From: Phyllostachys edulis
Lineage: Eukaryota; Streptophyta; Magnoliopsida; Poales; Poaceae
Assembly (NCBI GenBank): GCA_036346405.1
Contig: CM070562.1
Span: 72,001,482-72,065,481, forward strand
Length of the DNA: 64,000 nt
Direction of reading: 5' to 3'
Positions 13,221 to 24,935 of this stretch are shown piece by piece. Each line of letters starts with the position of its first letter. The first letter of the stretch is position 1. The position numbers and the translations under genes were made by a program. Under the pieces are notes generated by a model that made no database searches, was not told the DNA's origin, and saw nothing but the letters and a program-made list of their open reading frames with translations.

Positions 13221-13450
13221 AACCATTTCACGATGCGTGATATGGGACATATCACGGACGGTTCAATGGAACTGTTCGTGATATGGGACATATCACGGAC
13301 GGTTCCATAATGGAACCGTCGTGATATGTCCCATATCCGCACGGCTCTATTATGGAACCGTCCGTGATATGTCCCATATCACGACGGCTCTATTATGGAA
13401 CCGTCTGTGATAATTATCACCGACGGTTCCATAATAGAACCGTCTCGATA
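13221..13450. repeat. Internal array of CACTA subterminal-type hairpins
   Basis: Five or six copies of TATCACGGACGGTTCCAT and its complement alternate here. One of them, 13281-13336, forms a nearly perfect 56-nt palindrome. These words normally sit only near the ends of the element, so finding a block in the middle suggests a composite of two elements or an internal duplication. Confidence 0.85.
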
Positions 13451-13581
13451 AGTCTCTTTATAAGTAGGAGCTAGCCCGACTTGCCGCTAGGGTTTGCGCT
13501 CTAACTCGTCACTCCCAAATGCCTTACTCTCGTCCATTCCCTCCCGTCGCTGCCGACGCGCCATTCTTCCGTCGCCGATGG

Positions 13582-13659
13582 TTGTGGCATACGGTGACCT
13601 GACAAAAGACACTCGTGCGATAAGAGTGTCTTTTGCGGCGTCACCGTTAATGCCACAAC
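13582..13659. repeat. 78-nt near-perfect hairpin
   Basis: The left arm (TTGTGGCAT, ACGGTGAC, AAAAGACACTC) pairs with the right arm (GAGTGTCTTTT, GTCACCGT, ATGCCACAA). The loop is about 9 nt (GTGCGATAA), with only a small bulge and two or three mismatches. It could be a tiny MITE or a small-RNA precursor. No flanking target duplication was identified. Confidence 0.7.
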
Positions 13660-14118
13660 TACTGATGACGTCAAACTCTCGTCACTCCCGGCTCTGCTAG
13701 GGTTTGCGCCCGCCCTAACTCCATTCCTCCCCACCTCGACGCCGCTGCCGACCTGTCGCCGACGCCGCCTTGACCCGTTGCGCCCTACTAGGGCCTGGCC
13801 GAACTTTGCTTTCCCCATCCTCCTCTATTTTCCTCTAGATCTGTTAGCTTAATGTCTTTTGTTGAGTTTGATTTTTATGCATGAACCTTAAGTTGTGTCT
13901 GATGTTTGTGTGATTTATGCAAGGTAAAGGAAATGGATGAGGGTTGTCTTTGGTGGTGGGGTCACCACCGTGGTTTGTTGTACTAAGGTCCCTCTCTGTC
14001 TCTACCCCTTGCTCTGTGATGAAAATGGCTAGCTAGTGCTCTGCGATGGATCCGAGGGCTACTACTTGTGTGGTGGGTTTGGACACCCTTGGTCTTGTTC
14101 TCTTGCGATGAACCGCTC

Positions 14119-14560
14119 AATGATGTTAATAGTCTTATCTTTGAAATTGAATTGATAATTAGTTCATATTAATAGTCCTCTTGCTCTGTGATGTAATGAT
14201 GTAAATAGTCTTATGCTGAAATTGAATTGATAATTAGTTCATATTAATAGTCCTCTTCTTGTGTGATGTAATGATGTCAATAGTCTTATGCTGAAATTGA
14301 ATTGATAATTAGTTCATATTAATAGTCCCTTGCTCTGTGATGTAATGATGTAAATAGTCCTATGCTGAAATTGAATTGATAATTAGTTCATATTAATAGT
14401 CCTCTTGCTGTGTGATGTAATGATGTTAATAGTCTTATGCTGAAATTGAATTGATAATTAGTTCATATTAATAGTCCCCTTGCTCTGTGATGTAATGGTG
14501 TCAATAGTCTTATGCTGAAATTGAATTGATAATTAGTTCATATTAATAGTCCCCTTGTTC
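14119..14560. repeat. Tandem array, six copies of a 75-bp unit
   Basis: The word ATTGAATTGATAATTAG recurs at 14146, 14221, 14296, 14370, 14445 and 14520, a period of 74-75 bp. Units also share TTCATATTAATAGTCC and GTGATGTAATGATG and differ by a few substitutions. The array has no spacers of independent sequence, so it is a minisatellite inside the CACTA element. Confidence 0.95.
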
Positions 14561-15487
14561 ATGCGGGTCAAGTTCTCCTACCTCTTGCGTGCAGTCGTCC
14601 TACCATTCCATTCATAATCTCTTCTCTATAAAGTCTCCAGCGTTGGTACTTGTGCCATTAAAACCGGCATCATATATATATATTATATATATATTATTAA
14701 ATGATCTCGACCACTTTAGGAATTAGTCCATGACATGAGAAGAATGAGGCGGTATCCACGGGCAATCTCATTGAGCCCTTGTAAGTTTAAAAAGTATGGA
14801 TGCAAAAAGGCGGTCGGACATCCAATTACGGATTGGGCGTCGCTATGTTCGAAAAGTGGCGTTGATCTTAACTTCTCCGTGGAAGTGGCATCATGTATTA
14901 GCAACCAACAATTCTTGAGCATGTAATTGTCTTTAAAGCCAACAAGAACACCAAGCAACAAGTTGAGAATTCTTTTGAAATATGAGAATGGTTGCTTAGT
15001 GTTCTTGTTGGGTTAAAAACGATTACTCTCAAATGGATAATTACTAATACATGATGCCATCTTGACAAATATCAAGAATATAATCCGATTGATGTCAATG
15101 ATCTTGATCCATATGGCAAAGGGCTCAATGAAATTTGATGAAAAGTCATCTGAGGCGGTTCCGGCCACAAACCGTCGTGATATGTGCTTATCACAGAGCG
15201 GTTTGTGGCTGAAACCGTGCATGATATGTGCTATCACGAGCGGTTTGTGGATGAAACCGTCTGTGATATAATATATCACGAGACGGTTTGTGGATGAAAC
15301 CGTCGTGATATTATATCGCAGACGGTTTGAACCACAAACCGTGCAGCGAAAGTATACATCACGAGCGGTTCAAAACCGTGCGTGATGACCTCATGTCATC
15401 ATCGACCCATAAACTCGGGCGGCTCACGAAACCGTCTGTGATGACGTTTTTGAACCGTCTGTGAAAGCCTTTTCTGTAGTAGTGTAA

Positions 15488-16595
15488 AATAAAAATTAAT
15501 ACATTACCTTTTAGTTTTTACGTTCTTTCAAGTTCATGGAGTGACGAACCATAACATTAGTAGCACTATCTGACACTTTTCTTTTTAGAAACTTTTCCAT
15601 AAATTTACATGTCACTTGCCGATTATTCGAAAACTTTTCCATAAAATATTGGAATCATGGTATGTTCAACAGTTGAAGAACAGTATATTAGAAACATACG
15701 TCTAGGAGCAGGAACATAATTACTTGATATTATAATATAAAAAAACTCTTAAGTCAAATCCAAAGCATGGTCCAATATGAGCACATCGATGACGGATATC
15801 ACTTGTAGTTTTGCCTTCGATTTGCAACAAACTAGGCCAGTATTCCAAACACACCCGAATTCAAATCCTAAGTATTAACCCTACATTTTGAGAAAAATGA
15901 ACCAACAATCATCACATTGAAACCATAACTCACAAATTTAGCCTCTTTGCTTGAAAGAAATCAGAAGAACTGAAGATGTGGGACATACCCCATGCTGATT
16001 TCGCGATTTGTGACTTAAAGTCCTTCCGACGGGCGACTGGGCTAGGGACACCGCGGCCAGTGTACGTGGGCGGCGACTGAGGCCTCCCTCCAGAATCCAC
16101 ACCGATGACTGCGGCCACCATCCACCGGCCAGGCGATGCGAGGAAAATTATGAACCATGGGGCCCGAGAGGGAGAAGAACAGATGCGAACTCCACAGCCA
16201 TGTGACACACTCACGCGAGACGTGACTGGGAAGGACGCGTGCAACTACTAGTGCTGGGCTGCTGGCTTTGATGCGTGCAGACATGCGGGTGCTATTGGGT
16301 TGTGCTAACTGCTCATGTCAACTGGGCCACACTACTGCGTCACCCATTTGTCACAGCCTAGCCGGCGATGGGAAGCGGCTCAACGAATATAAGAGCGGAG
16401 GTTGGGCTGAACCGGGTGCACAACTTTTGCTCTAGGAGGTACACGCATAGTATACATAGGCTAATATCTGCTTTTTTTTTTTACCCGGTGTCCTGTGACA
16501 CCGAGTGGGCCCATTGGGCTCCACCCCTGCATATCAAAATTGTTGTATCAATGGAATATTATAATGTTTATGCACATACAACACATTTGATGCCT
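15488..16595. other. Intergenic, no gene recognised
   Basis: Mostly AT-rich. A GC-richer patch at 16020-16280 is open on the minus strand (104 and 80 codons in two frames) without recognisable motifs. Nothing else is supported. Confidence 0.4.
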
Positions 16596-16604
16596 TTGAT
16601 ATTA

Positions 16605-17990
16605 GGAAAAAGTCCATTTTACAACCTTGAGCTCTCCGAAAATTCTGGATTTCAACCCTGAACTACAAAACCCGACACATGACACCCCCATCTATCAAAA
16701 TTGTTTATTTTACCCCCCCCTCAACCCAAAATGAGACGATTTTGTCTGACGTGATGCCTCCATTCAATGGTTTTGACATGTAAGATTCTTTTCGATGACA
16801 TGGCAGTCACTTAGAAAATAAAACAAAAAATATATTTACGGGCCCCACATGTCATCCTCTCATTCTTACTCGTCTCTCTCTTCACTCTTCTACCCGCTCA
16901 CTGCCAATCCCTCCCCTCTAGAGCTCTTGGTCTGCCGCCAATCCCTCCACTCCTGAGATTCTCTTCCGTCGCCACCATGGTTAGCTGTCGTCGCCACATT
17001 CGCTTCTTCCTCCATATCTTATTCTTCCTCTCCCTCTCTCTTTGCCAACACGCCGTGGATCAGCCTAGTGCTCGACAACATCCGATGGTATGCAAACGAC
17101 GACAGGAATGCCGCCATGGGGTCCAACGATAAAGGAGGCGGCTGGGCGGGAGACGAGGAGCATAAGAGCATAGGGACAAAGGAAGGATGACCTTACTAAC
17201 TCCACCCGTGCCAAGGCATATAGCGAAAGCGTTGGCACGGTCACCGACACGGACGTCGCAACAACGCACGGCCCTTGCGCCGACCGTCCCACCCCCCGCG
17301 GCTGGCCTTGCGTGCCCATGCCTCACTGCTTCCTTAGCCCTCGCTGCCGTCCTCAACCGTAAAGAGGGGCGGCCAGACGAAGGCCGGAGACAGAGGGGGC
17401 GGGCGAAGGTGGGTACGATGCGAATCTGGCGGTCGCACGGTGGATCAGATCCAGTCGGGTCTCCCCCTCCTCGACACCAGCACCTCCTATCGTCGTCCAT
17501 TGCCAGGGGAGGAGATGGAGGCGGAGGGGTGGGAGGAGGCGAAGGCGGAGCTGGGAGGACGAAGCTGAAGCGGAGCCCGAGGTGGCCATGGAAGGCGGAG
17601 GTGGAGGGGGCGAGCAGAGGGCGGAGCCGGAGATAGTGGCGGTAGGCAGTAGGCTGAGGCCAAGGGAGGCGACAACACAAGCGGTTGACAAGGGAGACTG
17701 GCTCGGGCTAGTAAAGCAGAGGCGTGCGGGAAGGAGAAAAGAAGAAAGGGAAGAAGGAAAAGAAGAAAGAGAGAGGATGTGAGTTGGCTGATGAGGTGGC
17801 AAAATATGGTGATATGTGTGCTAACGTAGAAGCCACGTCAACGCCACGTCACACAAAACCACCCCAATTTGGGTTGAAGAGGGTAAACTGAATGGTTTTG
17901 ATAGTTGAGGGTGTTGAATATTCGGTTTTATAGTTCAGGTTGAAATCCAGACTTTTCGAAGAGTTCAAGGGTGTAAAATTGACTTTTTCC
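16605..17990. mobile_element. Mutator-like element with about 150-bp TIRs and 9-bp TSD (Pack-MULE candidate)
   Basis: The left end GGAAAAAGTCCATTTTACA is repeated in inverted orientation at the right end (TGTAAAATTGACTTTTTCC). Similarity runs for about 150 bp on each side (16605-16754 and 17845-17990), including TCTGGATTTCAACC and CTGAACTA. Both flanks carry the same 9 bases TTGATATTA (16596-16604 and 17991-17999), the hallmark duplication length of Mutator-like elements. The 1.1-kb interior is strongly GC-rich, unlike the TIRs and flanks, as in Pack-MULEs that carry host gene pieces. No MULE transposase is present. Confidence 0.93.
17060..17680 (-). other. Long GC-rich ORF inside the MULE, possible captured sequence
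   Basis: A 206-codon frame is open on the minus strand, and overlapping frames of 149 codons exist on both strands. That is expected for sequence this GC-rich and means the length alone is weak evidence. The translation is rich in Arg, Ala, Pro and Ser, with no recognised domain. A captured 5' exon of a plant gene is plausible by analogy with Pack-MULEs, but the parent gene was not identified. Confidence 0.3.
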
Positions 17991-17999
17991 TTGATATTA

Positions 18000-19351
18000 T
18001 ACTTTGCCCTTATCAAGCCACGCATATCGCACAAACGGTCTAAAAATGTTATTAGAATTGTGCGCTAACAATACTTACAAATAAGGAAATAATAAATAGA
18101 ATAATAGTAACATCGTGATTGGGACACGTTTGTATATGCCACTGCAAATTTAAAGTGTTGTATTTGCCGCTTATTGTCTCGCTAGCACATATATATATGG
18201 CTAAGAGCCTAAGACCCACATTGTCAGTCTCATAAGATAATATTTTGAAACATAGGAGTGGCGTATACAATAAATTTATGCTTTGATCATATAGGAAAAC
18301 ATCAATTTGATGGTTACAGGGGAAAAATATTTTACTCAAAATAAAAAAGCTGCCTATAAATCTGGACATGACAAAACAATACCTTAAAAATTGACTACAT
18401 GAATGGAATGATAACGATGGAAGAAAATAAGCACAAAAAAGTGACAACATACTTAGTGTCAAACGTTAGTATCACTTCTTGATAAGATAGAATCACATCA
18501 TCAAGAGTATATTCTTTAGTCCGAACATCGTGTATGGGCCAAACAAACTTTTTAGATCGGGAAACAAACTAACTTCTTCATTCCCTTTGTACTTGTCATT
18601 TTAAACAATGCCATGCATGGTCGGTATCTAATACACACATTTGACTACACGAAGCTAAAACAAAATACTTTTGATATAGAAATATAAAATTTAATAAAAA
18701 TATAATGATACAGAAATACTTTTGATGATAAATTTACTAGTATCATTTATATGCGACAAATCCAAATAGTTTGACTACACGCAGCTAAAACTACATCTAA
18801 TTGAGAAACGGCTGTTTTAGAAAGAAGCATATTTGGCAAGCTACATTCTACACAAATTATATAAGTATGCAAACACGGTACTAAATTTGTGAAATGTACA
18901 TCTAAGAAAAACTAAGAGATATATAATGTGCTTGATCTTCGTGTACCACCTGAAATTAACTAAATAAAAATGTACTCGCGTTTTAGCATTCATTTCAATA
19001 CAAAGAGAAGCGCATTTTACATAGATATACTTGTGAAGGTCACCACTGACTTTTTAAGATGATAATGTGACCGTCGAATTAATTGTATCTCTATCATCAA
19101 AACAGCTGGGGCGATGTTCTTAAGCGAAATTTAAAGACAGAATCACAGGTGTTTCCACATATAGATCTCTCCTAAATCAATCGATCGGTGAAGCCGTGGA
19201 GGCAGTTGCAAGTGTCTTCACAATGGAAAATTTCTGGAGATAAGTACGGCGGCTTTCTTTCTAGAGATAACTACCAAACGTCACCAATGGAACAGTGTCT
19301 AGACAGTGACGTAGTCCCTACCCTTTCTGGAGCTATTAAGGCTTGAAGCTA
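18000..19351. other. Intergenic, AT-rich, nothing recognised
   Basis: No ORF with family features, no repeat ends and no RNA gene were seen. A 136-codon minus-strand frame at 18052-18462 is hydrophobic and Cys/Ser-rich and is probably chance. Confidence 0.45.
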
Positions 19352-19354
19352 TTA

Positions 19355-19556
19355 AAGTATGTATAATGGTATAGACAACTACTGTCTACTTCTCAATATC
19401 ATTTATAGAGAGCTTCTACAATACAATATACTTTGTTTCTCGTGTTATAGTCGACTACTAGCTGAGAGACATACCAATTCTCTATGCACCCCCTCTCTCA
19501 TCCACACAATGTTATGTTCTACGTAGACAGCTGATGTCACACTATTTTACATACTC
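19355..19556. mobile_element. Tourist-like (PIF/Harbinger) MITE, 202 bp, TSD TTA
   Basis: The left end AAGTATGTATAATGG and the right end (reverse complement GAGTATGTAAAATAG) form an imperfect TIR of about 15 bp. The word GTCTAC/GTAGAC is also placed symmetrically further in. The element is flanked by TTA on both sides (19352-19354 and 19557-19559), the usual 3-bp target of Tourist elements. Size and AT-rich interior fit. Confidence 0.75.
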
Positions 19557-19903
19557 TTAGAAGACAAATGTGTTACTACTGGCAGCAGCACGTGTAAAAA
19601 CGAAGAACAAAAGGACAGCTAGCATTGCACAAGAAATCTGCAATGAATACTGGCAGCTGCAGAAGCCTATATGGCTAGCTAGTAATTACCTGATCTGAGT
19701 AAGAATGAAGTAGTCATAGGCAGATCTGAGAGATTCATTTGCTCCTAGCTCTCGTCCCCTTCTCACTCAATAGCTTCTGCCATGAACTTTCCAATCTGAA
19801 TTTTGGCTGAATTTCCGATTCCGTACTAGTAAAAGGAACTGAAACATACAGATCTGGTCAAAATTCACAGATCCATGCAAATTTTGCTCATTTGGCTGTA
19901 ATT

Positions 19904-20600
19904 TTACCATTGGATGCTCGGCAATCCAATTCTTGGCGCAATAAATACTTTTACCTTCCCGAGGATCAGGCAGCAGAAAACAGTTGGATCCCTTGGAAAA
20001 GATAAACAAATTATCACAGCCAGGGCTTCTTCGTACCAAGCGAAAGAGGGAATCCGTGCGAGAAAGTACATGCGCGCGCTCCAAATCCAGAGATCCAACC
20101 GCGCGGCGTACGTACCAACACCAAAAATAGAAACTTTCAGAAAGAGGAACGAACACAAAACTAGGCATACAATCATACAAACACGGAGACAGAAGCCATA
20201 CGTAGTGCAGAGTCCCGGCCGGCCGGTGCGGTGCCCGCGGCGGCCATATGTTTGATTAGCACGGGCGGCTTGGGCAAGGCGGCCGGAGGGGAGGGGATGG
20301 AAGGAGTGGATGACAGAAAGAGCCGTGAGCACGCGGCCGCGACGGCACATCCCCGCCGGTGCCGTTCCGCCGGCCGTGTGCTCACTCTCTTCTGTCACCG
20401 CTCAACTCCCACGCCGAACCATGCCCACCGCTCCTGCGCCTTCAACCAGCACGGCCGCGACCACCGCACGCAGCACGGACGGATCAATGGATCGTAGGAG
20501 GTGGATGGAATGGTGAGATGGGAATGGGAGGGAGGCGAGGGTGGGAGGCCGGTTATATAGGCGCGCGGGGGATTTGGGTGCTAGCCTGCTGGGCCAGTGG
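19904..20600 (-). promoter_or_regulatory. Candidate promoter and 5' leader of a leftward transcript
   Basis: A GC-rich island starts abruptly in AT-rich surroundings. On the minus strand it has a TATA box (CTATATAACC, 20551-20560). The sequence downstream is pyrimidine-rich and leader-like (CCTTCCATCCCCTCC), and a plausible splice donor lies at about 19957 (CGGGAAG|GTAAAAG). A 164-codon frame (19904-20398) covers part of it but has no recognised domain. This could be the 5' end of a gene whose body was displaced, or a captured promoter. No downstream exon was found. Confidence 0.35.
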
Positions 20601-20759
20601 TGGCAGCGACGTGGACGCGCGCTGGAAAATTCCATGGCTGGCTGGCTTGCTAGGGTTTCCCACTCTCCAACCACCGCGAGGCGTGGTGGGCAGAGAGCGA
20701 TAATGGGATATGATATGGCGCCGCTGCCGCTGCCGCTGCCCAAACGGCCGCATTAGCTG

Positions 20760-23663
20760 TCCCCTGCACCAGATCGAATCGAGCGGGCGAGCGGCGTCGC
20801 GCACCGGCCAGGATGGCTGGCAGGCAGGCAGCGCGTGCTTGCACCCCCTCGAATTCGGCTGTGTCTAAAATCGGGAATGCGCCGTGAGGTGTGGTGAGGT
20901 GGGAGTGTGCAGCGGGTAACGTTCCTCTCCGGAGTCCGGCCTCGAAGCGATAAGCCGCTCATTAAAGTCGAGCCGCGGCGGGGCCAGTGACCCCTCGACA
21001 CGACACGAGGCGATAGGCCATCCACGCGATAAGATTTTGCCAAATCTTGCCTCCTTTGTTTTTACCAGTTTTGACTCCCTCCATGAGCTGATCGATCGGT
21101 CGATCAGGTTGTGAGTAGTAACGTGGAAGAAGCGTTTGCTTCACATCGGCTCTACACTTGTTTTTTTTTAGTCCACTAGACCTTCTAAAGGACAAGAGCA
21201 CGCGTCGAATACTACTCCCTCCGGTTGTTTTCTCATTCTCAACCCTTCTCTAAATATAAGCCATTCTAAAACTTCGAGGTACATTTATCTGGCTGTCTAA
21301 CGCACGCGATGTTTAACATGATCTAGCTATACCTACAATGTGAGAGAGAATTAAATTTCTCTGTCATGTACTACTTAAAGATTACTTAGTGTCACTTAAA
21401 GATTACTTAATGTCACTCCTATGAGTGATAGGGGGTATAAGTATCAATTTTTTAATTAAACTAACCGATTTAATCACACAAATGAGCGGTGCAGTGTAGT
21501 ATAATAATATATAAAGTTTTCTTTGCGCGGTGTAGTGTAGTATAGTACAACATATAAAGTTTACATTCCTATTTTGCAAACAAAATACATTTGTGATATT
21601 TGATCTCACATTCAATTGGCACAAATTGATTATTTTGAGACCTCTATTCCCCAATGTGAAAGAGAAGATTGGGAGGTGGGCCTGTCTAGTAAATTTACAC
21701 TGACAACCTTCGAATTATAGGTAGTGCTACTTATCTCCTTTTTTTTTTCAATTAATATACCTATAAGTGAACTATCAAAGCTGAACATTTAAAATTAGGA
21801 TCCATTAAAGGCTATGTTTTTCCTTTTTGTGAGAATTTCTACCATATCTTCCTTTTTTTCTTAGCAACTATAAATCACCTGTCATCAGCTTTTGTTATGT
21901 AAAAGATAGAGATGTGCTTCTGGTTTCCATGGGACCTTACCTTTGAAACGAGCTAGATTTGAAGATAAATAGAGCTTTATATTCTGAAACAGATGAATAT
22001 CACCAACATAAGTTAATCAAAATTTCACAGGTTCATGAGAATCACACATGGACAAAGAGTACAATCATTATCTTTGTTTTCTGTTAGTGCTATTCATTTA
22101 CTCATTTTGGAAGGGTTCAGCTTGTTCTCGTCTCATTAACCGCCATCCAGTTGTACTAGCAGAAATTTTTATATAGAAAAAAATAAGGGGTATAACTTTT
22201 AGTTTTTAGTTACAAAAAGTTTTTTAAAAAATTCCCCACCAACATTTTTTCCGCTCTTTATCACTCTCACTTGTATGATTCTCACTTGTAAGATGATTAG
22301 TGGACGGTAAGAAAAGTGTATGTCAATACATAAATTACATATGCACATACACCATATATAGCCACTCTCAGTCGATCAAATTAAATTGTACCAAAAATGT
22401 TAAATTTGGATCTTGCATCATTGGGTGAGCAAGATCATACGACAAAACTAAATTAGGTATATGGTCGGAAGCTGCTGTTCGAGAATCAAATTGTGCATCA
22501 CGGGTTAAATTTCTTAAATTCCAGATCTACACATATCGATTTGACGGGGATAATTCAATGTATACATGCACTTATGTCGGGTCCACCACCGCAATCAAAT
22601 GAACACCGTGTTGATCTGAAACAATTAAGAAAGATATATGACAAAGTATATATTTAGGCGTGTCTAACCGTGATTGTTTTATCTAATGTGATGTAGAGAT
22701 TGATGTGAACTAGCGGAATTTTCTGCACAATTGTGCTGCTAGATTTGGTAACAGATTGTATTTGTTATATTACTCTATGGCCTTTCAAAAACATAGTTGT
22801 ATCTGTTATACAATTTTAATAGTTGAAATATCTATATACAATTAATCTGTACCATTATAATATGGCTATACAAAATAAACGGTGTAGAACTTTCTCTTTT
22901 TCTCTCGATTAATGAGAGAATTTCTTAAAATTTTATTTTTTCTGATTTAAGGGATTATTGTAAACTTTTCTAGACCTTCAAAGCGAAGAAGTTACATTGA
23001 ATATCATCAGTTGTACTAGATACACAGATACGCAAAATTGCTATAAAAAATAAATGAGTAGCGCTTCGATGTTCTTCTCAAAAGTGAAAAAGCACAACTT
23101 TTTAAACACTTTGAGATTCCCATGAATAATGCTTCGATCCCGACACTTTTACCGATACCATTAGTACTTAAAGCTGGAAATTTTTAATTACGATATATGC
23201 GTACAACCTTAACCTTATTGTTATGTTACATTCACTGTTTTCACAGGTGTTTTACTAGCTTTTACTACCAAGTACTGACCAAAGAACAAATGGTCCTAAG
23301 AAATTGGTCTGGGATCGATCTGCACCAACCACAACTCACATCGGACATCTATCTGTAATCCGGAGGTGGACCCTCTGCATTAGTGGTCCCGAAGCATATA
23401 CTAGACCTCAACCGTCCGATCGAAAGACAATGATCAAAATCAAGCACTACACTACCAACACTACAACAAATCACTACAGTAATTTTTTTGGTATTGCTGC
23501 TACAGTGATACTGTAGAGTGCTATAGCAGCTAAAACATTGTTCGCACAGTAACTATCTTCACGGAAAGGATCCGCGTTCACACCTTGCCAAATTTATTCC
23601 AATTGAGGCACAGCATGGCGACCCATGCGCTGTTTGGTAACGAGTAGCTCCAGAATTTTCCTC
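20760..23663. other. Intergenic region with a possible Stowaway MITE end
   Basis: No gene is supported. At about 21214 the sequence CTACTCCCTCCGG followed by TAAATATAAG looks like one end of a Stowaway-type MITE, but I could not find the other end. A 21-bp motif (ACTTAAAGATTACTTA) is doubled at 21371-21412. At 23452 CACTACAACAAATCAC resembles a CACTA terminus without a partner. The rest is AT-rich and unremarkable. Confidence 0.35.
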
Positions 23664-23917
23664 CACTACTACAGCAAACGTCATCACGGCGATTCGGAGC
23701 CGTCATCACGAGGCGGTTTTGAACTGTCAGATATTATAATAATCGTGATCGCTTTGTTATCACAGACGGTTTTTAAACCGTCTGTGATAAAGGGCTATCA
23801 TAGACGGTTGGGGAATAGAACCATCTGTGATATGCCTATATCACAAACGGTTGGTAAATAGAACCGTCTGTGATATGTATGGAATCACAGACGGTTCTGT
23901 TAAACCGTATTTTCCTC
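23664..23917. repeat. Tandem duplicate of the outer CACTA left terminus
   Basis: This block begins TTTTCCTC|CACTACTACAG and repeats the order of subterminal hairpins found in the next copy, which starts TTTTCCTC|CACTACTACAAAG at 23918. That second copy continues across the nested insertion at 35362. The duplicated unit is 254 bp and includes the host flank TTTTCCTC with the TSD CTC. Either copy could be the true left end. Confidence 0.85.
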
Positions 23918-24674
23918 CACTACTACAAAGAAACTTCATCGCGGCGGTTGGCTGTCATTACGAGCGGTTTTGAACCGCTGCGTATTATGTGTTCGTGATC
24001 GCTTTGTTATCACGAGCGGTTTTTAAACACTACACCATGGCATAGTATTAAGGGCAATGCAACTGCCGGAAAAAACTGCGTTCAAAGGCAATTTATCTGT
24101 CGGCAATTAGTTTTCCCGGCACTTATGGCATGCCCGGTAAAGTGCTGCCGGGAAAAACATTTCCCGGCAGATATGTGTATTCCCGGCAGTTAATTGCCCT
24201 AGAAAAGCTGATTTTCCCCGGTAGTTATCGTTTCCCCGCGATTAGTTTTTTCGCGATTAGAGTTTCCCGGCGATTAGAGGTATTGCCGTGATTAACTGCC
24301 CTTGATTGTCGTTTTCCCGGCGATTAAGTGCCCTAGATAAATTGGTTTTCCCAATGATTAGTTGTTTTCCCGATTAAGAGTTTTGCTAGCAGTTAATTGC
24401 CCTCGATTGTCTCTTTTCCCAAACACTTAAAAGCATCACTAATCAGGACATTAGACTCTAGATTATTAGACTAGCTAGAACTAATAGCACACATGCCTCC
24501 TTAAAATAGATGCACTTTTAATAACTAGGAATCAAATAGGAGTGAAAGTTCAGACAATTGCTTGAAAGGTAACATCAAATAACTATTATTATTAACTCCA
24601 CAGATGTTTTCGAACTACAGGTACAATGGTCAGATGGAAAAGCTGAATAAAAATAGAGAATGTATGACAACAGT

Positions 24675-24935
24675 CTATTCATTTTTACTGAATATCCACG
24701 GAGTTTTGCTTAAAGGAATCAATAACAGGAAAAGATCCCAATGATGCATAAAGCAGACCAGATGGGGTATCAGTTTCTCCTTGTCAACCGTAGCTGCAAG
24801 ACGAAGTGCTTTACACCATGATTCCTTCTCTCGAGAAGTGTCGATAAAGAGCGCACATCTTGGTTCCATTATAAACCTCAGATTCCTTGCTTTCCAATTT
24901 TATAGGATACCTCTTAGCCCTGAAAGTACAGTAGC
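24675..24935 (-). pseudogene. Fragment of an SMP/TEX2-like plant membrane-contact protein gene
   Basis: On the minus strand two short overlapping frames give RAKRYPIKLESKESEVYNG and then LFIDTSREKESWCKALRLAA. Together they resemble the region before the SMP domain of plant TEX2-like (testis-expressed 2-like, DUF2404) proteins, where an ESWCKALRLA-type motif is typical. The two halves are in different frames around 24845-24850, so a small indel has broken the fragment. The family protein is several hundred residues longer, so this is one exon at most. It lies in the same orientation as the erlin fragment. Assignment is from motif memory and is moderately secure. Confidence 0.5.

Larger units (their letters stand above)
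12060..15484. mobile_element. Non-autonomous CACTA (En/Spm) transposon, 3425 bp, TSD TAA
   Basis: The left end is CACTACTACAAAAAGG and the right end reads TTTTCTGTAGTAGTG, so the TIR is CACTACTACA plus a few bases. The flanking 3-bp duplications TAA (12057-12059 and 15485-15487) are exact. Both subterminal regions are filled with alternating TCACAGACGGTT and AACCGTCTGTGA words, here often in variant form (ATCACGAGCGGTTT). No transposase motif was found inside, so it would need proteins from a relative. The interior has a GC-rich block, an internal repeat block, a hairpin and a 75-bp tandem array, listed separately. Confidence 0.95.

Noticed and set aside
14119..14560. Regular 75-bp repeats resembling an array such as CRISPR
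   Set aside because: The repeats are contiguous without unique spacers, in a plant transposon. It is a minisatellite.
17353..17802. 149-codon minus-strand ORF rich in Ser and Pro in the MULE
   Set aside because: It competes with the overlapping 206-codon frame and with plus-strand frames. Length is explained by composition.
20359..20756. Overlapping 60-114-codon ORFs on both strands at 20.2-20.8 kb
   Set aside because: GC-rich sequence opens many frames. None has motifs, so none was called as a gene.
23452..23520. CACTACAACAAATCACTACAG as another CACTA terminus
   Set aside because: No inverted partner, subterminal array or target duplication could be found.
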